A stretch of DNA of 64,000 bases from Pontiella sulfatireligans (GTDB taxonomy: Bacteria > Verrucomicrobiota > Kiritimatiellia > Kiritimatiellales > Pontiellaceae): assembly GCF_900890705.1 (NCBI RefSeq), contig NZ_CAAHFH010000001.1:868001-932000 (forward strand). The letters are read 5' to 3'. Shown here one piece after another: positions 62,658 to 64,000 of this stretch; the first letter of the stretch is position 1; every line of letters begins with the position of its first letter. Under the pieces are notes generated by a model that searched no databases, was not told where the DNA came from, and was given only the letters and a program-made list of their open reading frames with translations. Both the position numbers and the translations under genes were made by a program.

Positions 62658-64000
62658 TTATGCAGGAACCAGGTCCTCTGCTTCCCCGGTCTTACCTGCG
62701 TAGGCCTGATAGTTGTTGACAGGCAAGGTGCCGGTGGCTTCCTTCTTGCCGTAGAGGGTTGCCGCGACTTCCTGCAGGGATTCACCCATCAGGCTCCAGC
62801 AGTTGAGCACGGTGCCGGCGGTGGCCGGTGCGCCTTCGGCATACGGGTCGTTGGTCACGACCACCACCTTGTTGCCTTCGGCAATCAGGCGTTCCACCAG
62901 CTCGGCATTGGCCTTGTTGCCGGCGTGGCGCCAGAAGAAGTTGGTGACGACCACCACGTCAGCTTCCTTCGCCACGTCGCAGAGGAAGTCGCATTCCTCG
63001 GCGGTCGGGATGAAGGTGCAGTCGGCATTGATGACATTGTCGGAGTGCTTCAGGATTTCCGCGTTGAAGCGCCAGTGCCCCTGGTAGATATCGTTCGGGG
63101 TGAACTCGGCCATCTTGAGCTGCTCGATGATCAGTACCTTCTTGTCCTGACTCAGCGGCAGCAGGTTGTCTTCATCGCGCATCAAGGTCAGCGACCGTTC
63201 GGCGGCCTGCTGGGCGACTCCGAGGATTTCGTCGTTGCGAACATACGCGCTTGCGGCGGCCGCATCGACCTGGGCGTTTTCGAAAAGTCCCTGGTCGTAC
63301 TTGGCTTCGAGCACCTTGCGGACGGAGCCTTCCAGCAGTTCCATGGTGACTTCATCGGAACGAACGGCATCGAGCATGCGGTAGTAAACCTGCTCGCGGG
63401 TTTCGTCGTCGGACTTGCAGAGCATCAGGTTGACGCCGGCCTTCAGCGCCATCACGCAGGCGTTCGGCAGGCCGTAGCGGTTGACGATGGCGCCCATGCC
63501 CATGGCATCGGAAGTGATGACCCCGTCAAAACCGAGTTCGTTCCGCAGGATATCGGTGACGAGCACCTTGGAAAGCGTAGCCGGCAGATCTTCGCCAACC
63601 ACGAGCGGATATGCGCTGTGGCAGGTCATGACGCCCTTCAGGCAGCCTTCTGCAATCATGCGCTTGTACGGGCGCAGCTCGACATCGTGCAGGCGTTCTT
63701 TATCCACATTGATCTGTTCGAGCTCGTAGTGAGCATCGGTGGAAGAGTCGCCGCGCCCCGGATAGTGCTTGGCCATCGGGATGATGCCGCCGGCGATCAG
63801 ACCTTTGGAAAATGCCGCAACGTAGTCGGCACACATTTCCGGATCGTCGGAGAAGCCGCGGAAGCGGATTTCCGGGTTGGCGGCGTTAACGTTGATGTCG
63901 CACACCGGGGAGTGCAGCATGGTGATGCCGACCGCGCGCAGCTGCTGACCGATGGCCTTGCCGACCTTTTCGGTCAATTCGAGGTCGCCGGTGGCGGCCA
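62658..64000 (-). CDS. GH3-family glycosidase, NagZ/beta-N-acetylhexosaminidase-like (partial)
   Basis: The frame is still open at the right edge (…AATGDLELTEKVGKAIG…), so the N-terminus is missing and about 446 codons are visible. The GH3 N-terminal barrel shows HSPVCDINVNAANPEIRFRG, IPMAKHYPGRGDSSTDAHYE and FDGVITSDAMGMGA, the last carrying the nucleophile Asp. The GDSSTDAH stretch gives the Asp-His pair typical of beta-N-acetylglucosaminidases of GH3 rather than the classic beta-glucosidase layout. An alpha/beta C-terminal domain follows (VVVVTNDPYAEGAP). Whether it has a signal peptide cannot be seen. A strong terminator follows the stop. Beta-N-acetylhexosamine or related sugars are the likely substrate. 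Confidence 0.88.
   Translation of the reverse strand, partial: AATGDLELTEKVGKAIGQQLRAVGITMLHSPVCDINVNAANPEIRFRGFSDDPEMCADYVAAFSKGLIAGGIIPMAKHYPGRGDSSTDAHYELEQINVDKERLHDVELRPYKRMIAEGCLKGVMTCHSAYPLVVGEDLPATLSKVLVTDILRNELGFDGVITSDAMGMGAIVNRYGLPNACVMALKAGVNLMLCKSDDETREQVYYRMLDAVRSDEVTMELLEGSVRKVLEAKYDQGLFENAQVDAAAASAYVRNDEILGVAQQAAERSLTLMRDEDNLLPLSQDKKVLIIEQLKMAEFTPNDIYQGHWRFNAEILKHSDNVINADCTFIPTAEECDFLCDVAKEADVVVVTNFFWRHAGNKANAELVERLIAEGNKVVVVTNDPYAEGAPATAGTVLNCWSLMGESLQEVAATLYGKKEATGTLPVNNYQAYAGKTGEAEDLVPA

Noticed and set aside
1-64000. tRNA, rRNA, CRISPR array, integrase or insertion sequence
   Set aside because: None was recognised by eye. Decay of genes is evident, but no transposase or terminal inverted repeats were found to explain it.

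Overview
The window looks like part of the chromosome of a marine, polysaccharide-degrading member of the PVC group, most likely Kiritimatiellota (Pontiella-like). This is inferred from gene content only: very dense Cys-type sulfatases, fucosidases, a PEP-CTERM protein, and the Ca-binding plus 'YAVEYSDDLLEW'-type tails usual in large secreted proteins of that group. No rRNA, tRNA, integrase, transposase, CRISPR array or regulator was recognised. Every intact gene is on the minus strand, so transcription runs from high to low coordinates. The many long plus-strand open frames are antisense shadows of the coding strand.

Layout in transcription order. 64000-59164: a GH3 enzyme cut by the right edge, a strong intrinsic terminator, a DUF2264 protein and an iduronate-sulfatase-like enzyme. 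59137-54177: a HAD hydrolase, an alginate-lyase-family protein, two decayed gene fragments around an unknown lipoprotein, and a five-bladed-propeller glycosidase. 54108-47607: a sulfatase, a GH127-type beta-L-arabinofuranosidase and a large LamG/beta-helix/Calx-beta protein. 47606-46668: almost 1 kb without a convincing gene. 46667-37644: a sulfatase, a GH115 alpha-glucuronidase and two GH36-like glycosidases. 37608-37287: a graveyard of three gene fragments. 37101-31264: two paralogous LamG-like proteins (one PEP-CTERM) and a 1242-residue multidomain glycosidase. 31251-25115: a GH29 fucosidase, a TonB-like/VWA-like membrane protein and two sulfatases. 24906-1: two more GH29 enzymes, a GH95-type fucosidase, a PhoD-like phosphatase, a GH36-like enzyme, four esterases or hydrolases and seven sulfatases, mostly packed with gaps of a few bases, TAATG/ATGA junctions or short spacers.

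The genes fit stepwise breakdown of a sulfated, partly acetylated, fucose-rich polysaccharide (fucoidan-like) carrying galactose, glucuronate and perhaps arabinose. Twelve sulfatases remove sulfate, the esterases remove acyl groups, GH29/GH95 release fucose, and GH36-like, GH115, GH127 and GH3 enzymes trim the rest. Nearly all have signal peptides or lipoprotein-type leaders. No SusC/SusD-type receptor, transporter, sulfatase-maturating enzyme or fucose catabolic gene is present, so uptake, maturation and central metabolism must be encoded elsewhere.

The most unusual items are a membrane protein joining a TonB-like S-x3-H transmembrane helix and Lys/Pro linker to a VWA-like domain with a degenerate metal site (28200-29522); a GH29 enzyme in which the conserved active-site His of F-I-H-W-G is Cys; a short degenerate FQVS repeat read in frame inside an esterase; and several gene relics (PDZ tail, signal-peptide stub, GH89-like head, two glycosidase tails, an alginate-lyase tail, a DUF1214-like tail) showing that the locus has grown and decayed by repeated duplication and deletion.
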